DNA of 64,000 nt from Circinella umbellata (GCA_025093555.1 JAIWNF010000012.1:1-64000); one strand, 5' to 3'; counted from the stretch's first letter, positions 47,089 through 61,350 are shown. The notes: generated by a model from the letters alone, not told the origin. A program made the numbers and translations.

Positions 47089-50000
47089 CTATTGTTGCTT
47101 TTGTTGTTGTTGTGTTCCTTGTGAAGAATCATTTAATAATGAGTCCCATTCACTCCAAGTTACACCACTAGGTAAATTCCACATTGGAACATCAGAGCTC
47201 AAACTCGCCAAGTCAAAGTTTCCAGCATCTGGATCACTTAATATCGATGTTGTAAACTGTACGTTTAAATCTTCTTGTGATTGTGATTGTGATTGGGCTT
47301 GAGGCTGTTGTTGTTGTTGTTGTTGTTGTTGTTCTACTGTGAGAAGTGAGTCTACAAAATTAAATTGATTTTGTTCTTGATGATGTATACTATTGTTTGG
47401 AGTACTTATTGGCACTGGTATATCATAAGGTTGTTGGTGAATATTCAGTTGATCTTGTCCCGTCGGTAACGATGATAGTCCTTGCATATTACATAGAGTA
47501 AAAAATCCACTGTTTGGCCGACTACCATTATTGTTGATATGGTTTACCGTAGGTTCAGTTACTGGCTGTTGCTGTTGTTGTTGTGGCGCTGATACCGATG
47601 ATGGATTCTTTGCAGCAGTTGGACATGTTGGATAAAACATTTCCATAAGTGAATCTTCTGTAGTTCCTTCTATACAAGAAGGATCCACCACTGTAGGCAT
47701 CTTCTTTGTTGCAATATTTCGTGGTATCGAAGGGTTATTATTATTACCATGTTGTTCGTCTCCTCGTGGTGAGATAGACGACCTATTTGAAGAGTCAGTA
47801 CCGATTTCGCCGGGAAGAGATATAAAATAAATAGCTTCTTCACTCGTATTGCCAAGTAGCGGTGTTGTTCTTGGCTGCTTACCGGGACTAGACCAGCGTG
47901 ACGAGATATCTCCTTCATAATCACGTTTTCGCGTTGAACGATTTGATGGCATATGTTTATTCTTCGATAATTCTTTTTCTCTATTCTCTTCTTCTGCAAC
48001 GATGGGCACGCTAAATCGTCGAGTGAGTTGGCATAATACCTTGGAAGTTCGACTTTTACTCATACATTCGTCCTTATGGTATGCCCATGCACATCGCATC
48101 AAATTTTTGGCCCCTTGACGACGAATATATTCATTATCACTTCTTGCGTTGAAAAGGAAAACGATAGCTGCTTGGAATGTCGCACTAATAAGTTTAAGTT
48201 GTCAAAATTGAATACAATCTTTTCAGCTATCATATAATAAAATGCTTTCTTTTAAAAAATAAAAACCTACTATCCAATTATACACCAAGGCATACAAATG
48301 ACACCCATACTTTCTAGTGCCTCGACAGTATCAATAATGTTGATTGCTGCTGCTGTACATGTACTTAGCGCTTGTAACGCATTGTTGATATTGGGTGCGT
48401 CATGATCAGTAATAAATGGACGATGCAAAAGAAGAAGAACACAATTATAAAAAATATGCATCATACCTAATACATCATATCAGGCACATAAATATTAGTT
48501 ATTCTTTTCTATCTTGTAGACATATCTACAGCCATTTCATCCTTTCATAAATGGTATGTATGTCATTTTTCTCCTACCTCCATTAGGAAATGCTTTATCT
48601 GGTTTATTGTCGTCGCATTGAAGATCAGGCGGGATCGACATTTTCCATTTCGTAAGTGCCACATTCAGCGTATCTACAAGGTAAATATTGCGTCGTGCTG
48701 CATATTGCATTTTGGGAGAGTATAAAGAAACTAACACCTGACCTAGCGTCCGTCCAAGAGATATCATATGTAAAAATGCTGCATAAACCGGTCGTTTTTC
48801 ATTCAATGCTGTTTCTGCATCCAATAGAAGAGCTGGTTTCATATGTCTTACTTCAGCTTCTCTGGATTCAGAATGGTATAATGATGTAATCTCATAGACA
48901 GTTGGCAACTCCACATCAAATTCTTCATCCAAAATAGCAACGGGTCGACCAAGTTCTGCTGCTATCCATTTGTCCATGATATACACCGCGTACCATATTC
49001 GTCGCCTTAATTCGATTTCATTTTCGGGTAATAACCACCGTGTAGAACTACGATGTAATCCAAGATCTTGTGCCATACGAATAGCCTTTTTTTTTTTTTG
49101 CAAAGTGCCACGAAACATTAATATAACTTTATCCTATATTCTTTTGTTTTCTGGATAATTTTTTTTACTTACTGTTCCAGTGATAAACCTTTGAATATTA
49201 ATAAAAAAAATCCGTGGGAAAAATAAGAATCAGATAATTTATAAATGTTGTTCATTATTTTGTCGTTTACACCAGTACATTCATTATAACAAACAACACT
49301 TACCAATGAACTGAATCATCGTCATCATCTCCTGCCATGGAGACAAACATGGATAGCAGAATAAGTGTTTGAACTGTCGAGATCTGTGACCGTTTGTATA
49401 CAACTTCAAGAATCTTGTTTGCCTTTTCGCGTAAACTACTGCGAACTGCAACCACAGTTTCTCGGGATATGGATGTTCCAGTGACAAGATCATCCTCCAT
49501 GGATAAAAATAATGTTGATACAGCACATATCGCATACAATAAATATTCATCAGGTGCATGAGGGTTTTGAAAATAATATTGTTCGATGAATGATATTTTG
49601 TTGACGATTGGACAATGAGGATGGATATGATTAAAGTAACTAATTAAAAAATAGCCAAGGGTTAGAACACTCATATACATATACAGCCATATATTTTTAA
49701 ATTAAGTAGTAAGGGGAATACTTACGCATGAATCATACAATCCACCAATTCTGGTGTTAATGATGGAATATCTTGTAATACACTAAATCGTAATAATGTA
49801 TGTTTTCCAGTGGTAATTTGGGGTTTCTTTCGCATTTCTTCGGCTTTAATAATCACATGCTCTGTATCATCATCATTGACTTTTTGAATAACCCAATTTG
49901 GATGAGATCGGATACGATGCCGCGAATTCCGCTTAAATAAATGCTGATCAATCATATGGTAACCTGCACTTCCACCGATATATCGTGTTCGTTCATAATC

Positions 50001-50831
50001 CGTCAATTGTAGTTGATTGAAGTATTCGACAAGTTCTAACGATGGATCCACGGATCCCATTTCATTACACACTTCCGTGTTACTCGATCCGATTGTTTGC
50101 TGTGCTGCCACTTCTTCACAAATATGGTGAATTGATGGTGCTGTACCTCTTTGTGAACTGTTCACTGTGGATTCATGAGTAGATTCATCTGTATCACTAT
50201 GTACACCATCGTCATCATCATCGTCGTCATCATTCGATGCTGAACTATTAGTATCATGAGCTGTAGTATCTGTTTGTTGTCGTGATTGGTCTTTTTTTCC
50301 CGTTGTTTTATCACTATTTGATAGTGCGGTTGTTTCTAGCACAGATGGAGATGATAATATGAAATTTTGACCATTTTTTGTATTCTGTTGCTGGCCGTCT
50401 ACACCTTGTACTTTCTGTAATAATCCTTCCAAACGTTTTAATCGATTTTCTAATGTTCCAATATAATTTCGTGCGTTCGGGCCTCGTTTCTTTTGTTCCA
50501 CGAGGAACTGACACTGTACTCCAGCGTTTTGGCAGGTATGACAAGGCCGAGCAACATCAACATTACATTTCGTTTTACGTTTTCGACAAAGATCGCAGCT
50601 TCGTTTGGCTCGACTACGCTTAGGTCGGGGCACGTCAACACTATTACGATCGCTATTTTCTGTGCTGTTTTTGGCAGGTAAGATTAACGGTACTATATAT
50701 TGTTGTTGACTTGAAGGTGATTGTTGTTGTTGTTGTTGTTCTTGTTGATGCACTGACGATTGGAGCCCATTTGTTTGTTCTGAATGAGTCGGTTGTATAT
50801 TATAAGGACCATGTGCCGCATGAGGATTCAT
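47089..50831 (-). CDS. Zn2Cys6 fungal transcription factor, paralog B
   Basis: About 1,100 residues over six or more exons. It has the same layout as 35283-38791: K-R-S-R-A-K-R-S-C-D-L-C-R-K-R-K-T-K-C-N cluster with P-C-H-T-C-Q-N-A-G-V-Q-C, a coiled-coil (L-E-N-R-L-K-R-L-E-G-L-L), an acidic D-run linker, then fungal_trans motifs (P-I-V-N-K-I-S-F-I-E-Q-Y-Y-F, A-I-R-M-A-Q-D-L-G-L-H-R-S-S, R-R-R-I-W-Y-A-V-Y-I-M-D-K, A-E-L-G-R-P-V-A-I). The C-terminal activation-type region has polyQ/QS runs and ends near N-L-P-S-G-V-T-W-S-E-W-D. A 16-nt microexon sits at 49173-49188. Start chosen as the first ATG after a probable UTR intron acceptor (50838). Nuclear regulator with unknown targets. Confidence 0.9.
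49173..49188 (-). other. 16-nt microexon of regulator paralog B
   Basis: G-TTT-ATC-ACT-GGA-ACA, between CAAAG and GTAAGT, completes V-H-W and adds F-I-T-G-T, matching paralog A in length and phase. Confidence 0.8.
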
Positions 50832-51337
50832 TTGAGAGCTAGAAACAAACAAAAAAGGAAAAGAAATAACCCAATTTTTTTTTTCTTTTTTTAGTGATTG
50901 TTTCAAAAGAAATAATATACGGGTCGGCCCGATACTACTTCCCCTTTTTTTTACTGCAACATTGAAAACGCACAACAGTCCAATTATTACAAAACTATAA
51001 TGAAGCTACCAACTATCTTCCTTATTTTTACTTAACTTTATTATGCGATTTAACAATATGTTCAATATGTTAAAAACATATTGACGTTTAAGGTACTGTA
51101 ATATATAAATTTCTGGGTTTTTTTTTAACTCACACTCTGACCTATGCTCAGAGAAGATATTATCTGAACAAAATATGCAATTACAGCTGAATGTGCAAGA
51201 GTTCTCCTACATCTTCTCCCCACCAAGGCAATATGTATAGTATACTTCTCACAACAACAAGGAAGTGGTAATGATAATGGTTTTTTTAGTGGAGCATGTG
51301 TTGCCAGTCCATTAAGATATGAAAGCTACTTTATTTC
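50832..51337. other. Promoter region of regulator B
   Basis: 506 bp between the regulator B start and the cyclase-family stop. The proximal part has an AG acceptor and T/C-rich tract that look like the end of a 5'-UTR intron. No other feature. Confidence 0.45.
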
Positions 51338-52817
51338 TTATTTTAAACAGATAGCATTAGGTGGGGTTGCTACTCCTTGATATTTGTTAAGCGGTGCACT
51401 CGTAAACAAGTATTCATATCGACCATCTCTGGCTGAATCTTCGGCTAATTCTTCGAGATAGAACATCTCACCCTATTTATATATGCGGTTTTTTTTTAAA
51501 AAAAAAAGAGAAGGGAAAATAAGCACGAGTTATTATACACATACTACTTCTTGTATACTAAAAACCATCATTTAGGCTTACAATTGGACATCCGAAAGCA
51601 CCAAGAAACTGTGAATCTATTATATTATGCGAAGTAGTTAAATTATTATTATTATTACTATCCAAAACCTTTTTTGATTATAGAATAATATTGAGAAATG
51701 AATACAAAAGGATAAACTTACGACACGAATATCGCCAGTCTAAAACAGGATATGCTTCAAATGCTACGGCATCGGAAGCAACTGCTGAAAAATGATTATT
51801 CCAAATCCAGCGATACGTTTCTTCGCATGCTTTGATACCAATACATTCTGGTTTTGAAAGATCCATCAATTCGGGAAGCTTATCTCCCTTTTTCATGTAA
51901 GTACTCATCCAGCCTGTTCTGACTAATAAAATATCTCCATGTTCAAAAATAACTCCTTGTTCTTTGGCCACTTGTTCTAATTCATCTACAGTATATTCAT
52001 AACGTGTTAAAGGATCAATTTTCTTGCCTTGTTTTTCAGCCCATCGGCCATAATCCAATAACACAGCGCGACCAGCAATACCACGGCGGGCCATATGATG
52101 AATGCCAAGACGATCACTGGCATCAGGTCCTGGTGTGATATCTGAGACAGGCACATTGTTGTAGAAGATACTCGAATCGTTATGACAGACATGTCGAAGA
52201 CCGTCCCATTGTGACGATGTTTGAGTGTTAAAATCATGATATACATCATCAAAACGTTTACCTTCACCCGTACGATCGCGAATTTGATGATTGATCTTTG
52301 AACGATTAAAAAGGGGTGGATTCTGCATAAAATAACATACTATTAATAATGCAATGATAAACTGAATCTGATTTTTTTATGCAATGAAACTATAATAATT
52401 ATTAGTACATATACATACAGGGCTTTCCAAATTCCAATTCAAAGAAAAGCAAACACCCTTTCGAACGCATGTTTGGGAAGCCTATATAAAGTTGACAATA
52501 ATAACCCGATTAACTTTATCCATTTTAATTTAGAAATATATATATTATCTATACCCTGTATCATTATTATATGGGTCCTTAATATTGTGTGTATATACCT
52601 TGGCAACGCGTTCCTCCGTTAGGTTGTTCAGAGTCCCAAGGTTATCATCTATATGTTTATATATAACTTTAAGTTAATTGTATTATATCTTGACAAAAAC
52701 ACTATGTACCTAAAGAAATAAAATAAAACTCGAACCTTCTCCCCAAACACCCCAAGCTGTTCTTGGGGGATACTTTGGATTAATTGGAAGTTCATCATAC
52801 AAAGGTAATTTGATCAT
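51338..52817 (-). CDS. Putative cyclase (kynurenine formamidase-like superfamily)
   Basis: Six exons join in frame from ATG 52817 to TAA 51338, about 345 residues. Matches to the fungal putative cyclase family (PF04199) are W-G-x-x-D-D-N-L-G-T-L-N-N-L-T, S-S-Q-W-D-G-L-R-H-V-C-H, G-I-A-G-R-A-V-L-L-D-Y, G-D-I-L-L-V-R-T-G-W, V-A-S-D-A-V-A-F-E-A-Y-P and P-L-N-K-Y-Q-G-V-A-T-P-P-N-A-I. The canonical metal site HxGTHxDxxxH is replaced by S-Q-W-D-G-L-R-H-V-C-H, as is usual in the fungal subgroup. Substrate is unknown; kynurenine formamidase activity should not be assumed. No transporter or pathway neighbours help. Confidence 0.82.
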
Positions 52818-54827
52818 TTTTATATAGGTTTGTTTTAAGAAAAAAGTAAGTTTTTGCTTGCTGTCGTTGTTGTTATTGCTGTAAAAACAGATTTTACAAG
52901 AGTGAGAAAAAAAGGAAGAAGTGAGAATTCTAGCTTTTTTCTTTTGAAGTAAAGACTGTTAGAGTTCATGTTATTAGTTAATTTTCTTTCCCACACGAAA
53001 CGACTGATAACTAAAATTTATGTTCCCATACACAAGTAAGCGCTTTTTGTATTATAATTTCCCGCTTCACTGACAATGTTGTGCTAGAAGAAAGTGAGAC
53101 ATATTTAATCCTCTTTTCTTCGCGACATTTGTATCAGAGGATCCTACATACAATAATAGATATTTAAATGTTAACGTTACTTTAATATAATCAATAATTT
53201 TGAGAATAGCCCATAGGAAGGAAGGTTGAGATAAAACTCTATTAGTAATAATTTAAAATGCAGTTTATATAAGTGTGGTGAATCGTCAAAGACTTTTGTA
53301 CACGTTGCTACGTAACATATAATTGATGGATACGTACTATTAAACTGTTCATCATTTTTTACGTATTATTAGTTTATGAAAAACTCTCATTATTACAATA
53401 TGAGAAGCAATAAATTATTTCTACTAGCTATCCAAAAAATATATACTGCATGGGCCACCTCTGTGGGAATAGGAAGCTTAATTAATTTTTTGCTGCAAAG
53501 TATACAAACGGCCTAATTTAATAAAGCATTTATTTATCTCGTAACTCTATCTCTTCTACATACAAATGCATAACAGCTATGATAAGTATACAATAAATAG
53601 CCTGATTAATTGTCTTTCTGTGATATCGTTTACATACGTATGTATAAGTCAAAATGAAAATATATGTGACCAGCTCAAAAGTGATAAAATAGACTTTTTA
53701 TTGTTATTTTGTCTTTTTTCTACGTACACTGTGGTGGGATGTAGCAGCTGTTATTGACGTTTGTAGTAGTCTTGCAATTTTAATCCATACTTATTTTATT
53801 TCTCCATCTTTATACGCTTTACTTTTACTATTACTAAATATTTATTAGACGTTGGTTAAATACTGAAAGCTCGTATTTGCATGTATGTATCATATACAAG
53901 AAAAGCGATTCAGTACTTTTTTTTGAAGTGTTGGTAAATTTATTCGCCCAGTATTTCTGCACGTACATATGAATTAACTTTCTCAACAACTCAATGTTTT
54001 CCTTTTTGCTTGTTTTCGTCATATTCCTTTTAGAAATAAGAACCGTAATTTATTGATTTCTTTTATTCAGCAATCAAGTTTTTATCATATTGAATGATGA
54101 AAGTCATCTCCAAGAACAGGAAACATTAAATAGTTTGTTGTTCCGGTGACGTGGTGAAATTGTAATTAAAAGATGATACTAACAATATCAGTAGTGGCAT
54201 ATAGTAATGTGACAGAAACCCCACTCTTACTAGCTATACCATATCACTTTTTCATTGTTAAATGCATTCCTATTCAGTAGAAATACAAGGGAAAATGTCT
54301 ATCAAAAATGAATTGTATTTAGTTAGTAATGCTGTATACGATTACACATATTATTCCAACCTGTTGGGATTATCAAAGACCTATTCCGCTCCTTCCAAAT
54401 ATATTTTTCTTTGATCGTACCTTACCTTGTTTGGCAGTTTATGCGCATAATGAAAGTCTGATCATGGTACATAATCTATCTTTGAGCTTTTTGAAATAAA
54501 ATGGTAAAAATTGATTCGATCGACGATATATCATTCACTTGGGTGTGGATAGAATCAGAAACGCCAATCAATAATCAATAACATTAGTTTGCTGACATAA
54601 TCCTAAAAAAAAGCACAGTAGTTTCCATATCTCTTCAGATATTGATTTTGAACCCGGTGATATAAAGGTAAAGCGCAATAATGTCACTTATCCTAGTTTA
54701 AATACATCTTTATCTGTATTTACCAATTCAAATGTATACAGTGATGCTAAAAGATCAAGTTAAAACAATTTATAAATGATTGAAGAAAAAATGTAATTTA
54801 ATGAATGCAGATCTACCGAATGTGTAC

Positions 54828-54858
<31 letters not shown>

Positions 54859-55044
54859 TGGGGTTTAAATCAAGAAATACATGTGTTTACTATAGCCTAA
54901 GCTAATACTCTTATAAAGTATTAGTTTTTTTTTGTGTTGTGTGGATGTGCAATGTATGATGAGTTATGCATGTCTGTAAAAAGAAAGAGAGGAAGATAGA
55001 GTGAAAAGGTGTTAAAGGAAGAGAAATTTTTTGTAGTTTTTTGT
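52818..55044. other. Intergenic region with AAT microsatellite
   Basis: About 2.2 kb between the cyclase start and the NOP2 stop. No supported gene; short frames at 53566-53757 and 53834-54022 lack domains. A run of about nine AAT units lies at 54829-54856. Confidence 0.55.
54829..54856. repeat. (AAT)n microsatellite
   Basis: About nine uninterrupted AAT units. Confidence 0.95.
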
Positions 55045-57151
55045 TTACTTTCTTGATTTCTTCTTGCGTTGCTTTGACTTAGATTCTATGATAAATTAGA
55101 TACAATAATGAGTTAGTAAAATTATAAAACATTTTTTCATACCTATACATATCTAACTTTAGATTTCTTACCTTCAATATATTTGGCATCCTCTTCGTCA
55201 TCAAATTTAATCTCTTCCTCTTGTTTATCATTCTTTGAATCCTTGCCTTGCTTCTTGTTGCTAGATTCACCATCCTTTGAAGAGTCGAACTTGTTACTGA
55301 GCTTTTTAAACTTGGCAACGTAAAAACCATCCATGTTATGCACATGAGGATAGAATCGGCGAGTTAACTTGACACTTGGATGGAAGGATTGCCCGCGGAA
55401 CGATGTAAAACCTTCACGACCAAAATCCAAACCAGTTTTAACCAACTTGACATTCGGTCGTTTCTTAAGTGCATAGTTGACTACGGCTTCATTTTCTTCC
55501 ACAATAACCGAACATGTAGAATAAACGATATAAGCACCGGTTTTAGACTTGGCATCCACAGAATCAATGGCACTCAAAATAAGCTGCTTTTGTAAGAATG
55601 GAATATCAATGAAATCTTTTTCGGTCTTATTTAATTTGACACTAGCATCCTTGGAGATAACGCCAGTACCAGAACAAGGAGCATCGAGCAAGACACGATC
55701 GAAACCACCAATAACCTTGGGGAATTCACGACCATCATAATTACATACAACAGCATTCTTGACGCCCAAACGGTGAATATTGGCAGTTAAACTCTTTAAA
55801 CGGTCCTTATTGAAATCATTGGCGAAAACCATACCGGTATTCTTTTGTAAGGCCGCAATATAGGTAGTTTTACCACCGGGAGCAGAGGCCATATCGAGCA
55901 CACGTTCATTTTCTTGAGGTGCCAAAGCCATAACGGGCAAGAATGAAGATGCTGCTTGTAGAATATAGTGACCAGAAAGATATTCAGGTGTAGCACCAAT
56001 AGGTACTTGAGAATCGAATACTTGTAAACCAACCTTACTCCATTTGCCAATAGGATCGAGATTGACACCACGACTGATTAAAGCTTGTGCAAGATCACGA
56101 CGACGAGTTCGAAGTGTGTTGGTACGGATGGTAACGGGTCGAGGAACTTCGTTAGCTTCGAAGAATTCAATAGCTTCCGATACCGAAAACAAGTTAAATA
56201 ACTTTTCAGCCAAAAATTCGGAATAACCGTAGTAGTATGCAATATCCTTTATCAAACGATCGATATAATCTTGACGTGACCTATTTAGTAAATGTAAAAT
56301 TATTAATTATCAATCCAAAAGCTTCCCCAAATCATTTTTTTCATTCTCTCATAGCTTACTTGCTGGGGTCACGCATAGTCTTAAAATTGTTCAATACGTT
56401 AACAATTTCTTGAATTCGTTGATTGACTAATGTTACATCCGCTGTAAGCACATCTTCTTCACCTTCAGGAAGCTGGAATCGTTCGCCTTCTTCGGCAATA
56501 TTTGTTTGCATAGCTGCATCCATCAATTCAGCTTCAGCTTCAGCAGCAATTCGTGCTTTACGTGCTTCAATCTTACGCGATTTTCGTTCATCTAACCCTT
56601 CAAACTAAGATATGAAATAAGACAAGAATTAATCAATATATCCTTTTCTAATAAAGTAACCCGATCATCACTTTTTCTGAAATTATGTTTAAATTATTTA
56701 CCTCTCCAATATGATCATCATCATCACTCATATCTTCGTCATCCCCTTCTTCCTCGTCTACTTCTTGTTCAGAATCAGAACCAAGGAAATTGGTATCAGC
56801 CTTTGGGAAAATATCAGCAGCATCTTCTCCAAGATCAAACTCATCGTCAAGTAATTCTTCGTCTTCATCGTCAGTAGCAGGTTCAGCATTATCCCAAAGA
56901 TCGTCACCATCACTGGCGTCGCCATTCAATTCACCCAAAAACTCGGGTCCACTATCTTCTTCACTTTCTTCAATTATTTCTTTTTTCTTTTGAACAACTT
57001 TTTGTTTCTTTGTTGCTGCTAGGTCACTATCGGGTTGATCTCGCTTTCGTTTATCATTTTTCTTATTTTTAGCACCATTCTTTTGTTGTCTTTTTGGTGA
57101 TCCGTCCAGAGCGGCAGGAGGTCCTTGTTTATTACGTTGTCGTCGACCCAT
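55045..57151 (-). CDS. NOP2: 25S rRNA (cytosine-C5) methyltransferase Nop2
   Basis: Four exons (56702-57151, 56360-56604, 55172-56280, 55045-55085) join in frame to 614 residues. The N-terminal third is basic then strongly acidic (D/E runs), typical of nucleolar Nop2. The RsmB/NOL1 methyltransferase core shows the SAM-binding [14 protein letters not shown], the catalytic [10 protein letters not shown], and [13 protein letters not shown] with the second catalytic Cys. It ends in an [14 protein letters not shown] motif and a lysine-rich tail. Methylates 25S rRNA and is essential for 60S assembly in yeast. Confidence 0.95.
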
Positions 57152-60100
57152 TGTGATGAATTATTTGTAGAAAAGAATATGCAAAAAAAAAAGCTCCTTC
57201 ACCGAAATAAAAAAAAAGCTTCAGGCAACAAATCAAGGAAAAACTCAGCACAAGCTACCCAAAAATCCATATTTAGCTATGGCAGAGAATATGCTGTCAC
57301 AAGAGGCGGCTTAGGCAAATTCGGCATAAATTTCAAATGGTTTCTTTCATTAACCATTACACAAATTACTCCCCTTAATGTAAATAAACGTTTTATTCAG
57401 ATGTTCTTCATTATCTGGTATAAAATAGTGTATATGTTTATCTTTGCTTCTTGACAACACCGCAGTACAATTTATCATAATCAGTAACAGAGTCTTTCTG
57501 GTAACACCTGACTTCAACATTCATTGAAAATATATTTTAATACACCAGTATTATTTTCAGCGTAATTTGAAATAGCGTTTTATCCAGTATTTATATACCT
57601 TTCTCAGTTGTTTTCATAGTAAAAGAGCACAGGTTTTTTAGTTAGTACGTGGGAAATTCTTACCTTGATGCCTAATCACGCTTTTCTGAAGTGAAGACGT
57701 GACTAATAGATCATCTAGTGAAAGTTGAAATCCGGGCATAAGTTTTCATCATTTCGTTTTTTTATACTCTTCAAGTGCATTAGTTATAGCAACTTGCTTA
57801 TCATTTCACGTTTGTTTTTTCTCTTATTGTTGTATAAAAGTCTCTACAAATCGACATAAGTAATGTAGATTAAGTTAAAGAGTAGCAAGCGATAATTCGG
57901 ACGAGTTATATTTTTCTGAAAAGGCACCAAGCACTCCACTATGATATCAGGAAGCCGATACCTTCGTGTACTCTGTAATTTAAATATCATCACGTTTGGT
58001 ATGTTTGCTAATATAATTACTACGTAGAGGGCTCATTACTACTAGATTATCACATAATTCGTAGTATTCTTGGTATGTTGATGATTCGTGAATTGATAGC
58101 TGTAAGAAAAAAAAGTAAATTTCCCAAATTTCATCAAACACTCATCTTCCGTGCCATAGTTTTTTTTTCTTTTTTTTTTCAAAACTACATAAGTAAAAGC
58201 TGTTTATATTTTTGGGTTGTTACTAGTGACAACAAAAGCAACCACCTAAATCGATAAGTTTCTCTGATTATATCTTTTCTGAAAACTACTCTGGGCGCAG
58301 TTTATTTATCTAGTCTTCTACTTCAATAAACATTAATTTCAACCTATTTTATATCTTTCTAAAAAGATAAAATACTAAATGGCTTTTCTATTTAAATATT
58401 ATTAATAGATACATATTAGAAAAGTTATTCGTTAAATCGACCAAAATTTTATCCTAAAAAGAAATTTTAGCTGTCACTAGAAGTGTCTGAATTAAGTTGA
58501 GATAAAGTTCTCAGAAAGTAAAAAATTGTGATAGGTATTATGAGACTGAAAATAGATGGTATCTTAATTTCCAGCGGCAGAATACGTAGAAACGTGTGTG
58601 AGACCCTATACGGTGTTTTTGAGCACGAGTACTATTCGATAACCCACACCATATCTATAAAAAAAGAGCTGTTGAAATAGCATTTTTTGTTACTTTAATT
58701 ATATTCCCGGTTTGGTAAACCAAGACAGAGCCTCACTTTTCAGACCGATACTATAAACACAGTAGATTTGGTTGCGTTCGCGCTTTACTAAAAAGATAGG
58801 GACCTTATATAAATTTCTGAATCGAACTTCTCGTTCTGAATAGCTATTAGATAATTACTGAACATGTTTATTATTCGATGGTTCCTCATATTCTATTATG
58901 TGATGGGTGAGTAAAATGAGTGATTCTAGTCATGTTTTTATCATAACCATTGCAGTAAACAGCTCACACATTTTTATTTCCACGTACATGTATACCTATG
59001 GAAATCAAATATTCTGCTTACTTCTATAAATTCAGTCACGAACTATAACTACAAAAAAATGATGTATCTCTTGATATTGATTTAAATATTCATTTGAACA
59101 CATTACCACATTGAACCATTTATTATAGTCTAACTCAAAAAAGAAACAGGAGTAAAACAGAACGACTACCTTTCTGTTATTTTTCTCCCACGAATATAAT
59201 TTAAAGGAGATACAATTCTATTCATCTTGTGATCCGGCTATTATATTAAATGATCAATAAGTGCTTATACAAAAAACAGGAGAATCATATAGTGCTCTTT
59301 TTTGTGCTCCTTGCTTAGAACTTTGAGTAACCTTGACTTTTATGCAAAAAAAAGTAAAAGTGACGTTTGCATAATGTATAATATAATTTTGGGAACCATA
59401 CATATAAGATGCATACAATTATTTAGAATAAACAATTATTAAACAGAAGTATACACTATTTTTATAAATGAAGAAAAAAATGAACCAATAAAAAAGAAGG
59501 TTTATTAAACGTATCACAAAAAAAAAATTCTTCTGATTATTTGGGAAAAAAGGAATAGAAAAAATGGAAAACATCATATGGACTTAGATGAATAATGGGC
59601 CCTGTTGTGATGCTTATTAGTTTTTACTTATATGCAATACGTAATATTTATATTATGTAGACTTTTCCCCCAACAACTAAAAATAGTATGTGGTAATAGT
59701 AATAATCATAGCTGACCGGCTGTTAAGCAATCACAAAAGGGATTTTTTTTTGTTGAGCAGATAGAAAATTACTTTATGGAGATTAATATGAGGGCGACCG
59801 ATAGCGCGGTGTAATATCATAATAGGGCGTTTTTGAACCAGACATAAGCTTCTTTTTAATCTCCTTCTTTGAAGAAGAAAAACAGTAACTTGGTGCCATT
59901 TGCAGTATGATAATAATAGTTTTTATTTTATGCAGTTTATTTAATTATCACAGTTTTGCATAACAGACTGACTAGTTTTTGGAACAAAAGAAGGAGAGAA
60001 GGGGTAAAAAGAATATTTTTCTGTGTCCAAATGGAGATATGGCTATATCCCATGTTTGATATTTCAGCCGTGCAAACATATTAGTTTTGATGTTGGGGGC

Positions 60101-61318
60101 AGGTGCCCAACCTGTCAAGGTAACAAAAAATCAACTCTTTATACTATATTTTATTCAGCTGCCATACATACAAATATATACATTATCATATACTATTCAG
60201 TAATAGTAGAACATGGAATATATACACACGCAAAAAAAATGGCACGTTTTGCATTATAACATCTTGTATATACATATACATTTTATGTCTTTTTTATTGC
60301 CATGATTTAATTTCAAGAACGTGAAAATGGGGAAAATCATCATTTTTTTTTCAGAGAACAAAGGTGTGTCATGGATCAATATATAGGTACAGAGTAACCT
60401 ACTTATTTCAATTATTATTACTCTTATTCAAAAAGTAGTATAAGGTAAAATGCTTTTAAGTGTTATACAGATTATCAATAATCAAAATGCGCTAAACTAG
60501 ATTTAAAAGCGTGGGGTTCCTTTTCCTCAAACTCCTTATCGAAATGAAAATCTTTCTAAGCCTTATTTTACATATTTATCAAGTAAAGAAATTATAAAAA
60601 ATCTAGGCCTTTTAAAACTTTTTTTTTTCTTTTTGGGATGAGTACACTCTAGCTTATTGCAATAAGTAAAGTGTAGATGTCCGTCCATTTTTTTGCGGAG
60701 AATTTTGGTAGTAGCATTTTATGATCTGTCTTTTTTTTAGCAATCTGTATGTCAAAAGAAGAAAAAAGTCAGCCAAAATGTGTAACTTATTACTCTACTA
60801 ATAAATCGAAAAATATTTTTTTTGACGGGGTTATCCAACAATAAGAAATGAGAGAAAGGGGAGTGTATAATAATACTAATTTAATTTTTTGAATAAACAT
60901 AATAACAATAGTAATAATTATAACAATAGCTACTTAAATACAATGACATTATTGTTGCTATATAGGGAGAGAATATGATTTAATATTATTATGGAGTATT
61001 GTCAAGTATAAAGATAATCAGCGTAAATAAAGTACGCATTTAATATGACAGGACAGGAAAGTAAACAATATATAACTGCATTTAAAGAGTAACTATTTTT
61101 AGAAAGCTCACTTGCTTATTGACAAATCTCATCGTCATTCTTAACAACTTTATATAGTTTTGATCGAGCCCTTTATGTTTCTCGAGGAGCACCCCAGAGA
61201 AATTATAATCAAAAGAATAACTAGTTTCCTTGTACGCTTTTCAATAAATAAATTTTGAGGCTAAAACCTCCATACAAAAAAAGTAGTTTCCCCTTTTCCT
61301 TCTTTATGTTCCCCCGAA

Positions 61319-61350
<32 letters not shown>

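Noticed and set aside
60023..60259. RING-finger-like fragment (P-C-K-H ... C-P-T-C-Q)
   Set aside because: Only half of the metal ligands present, non-ATG start, no supporting exons nearby.
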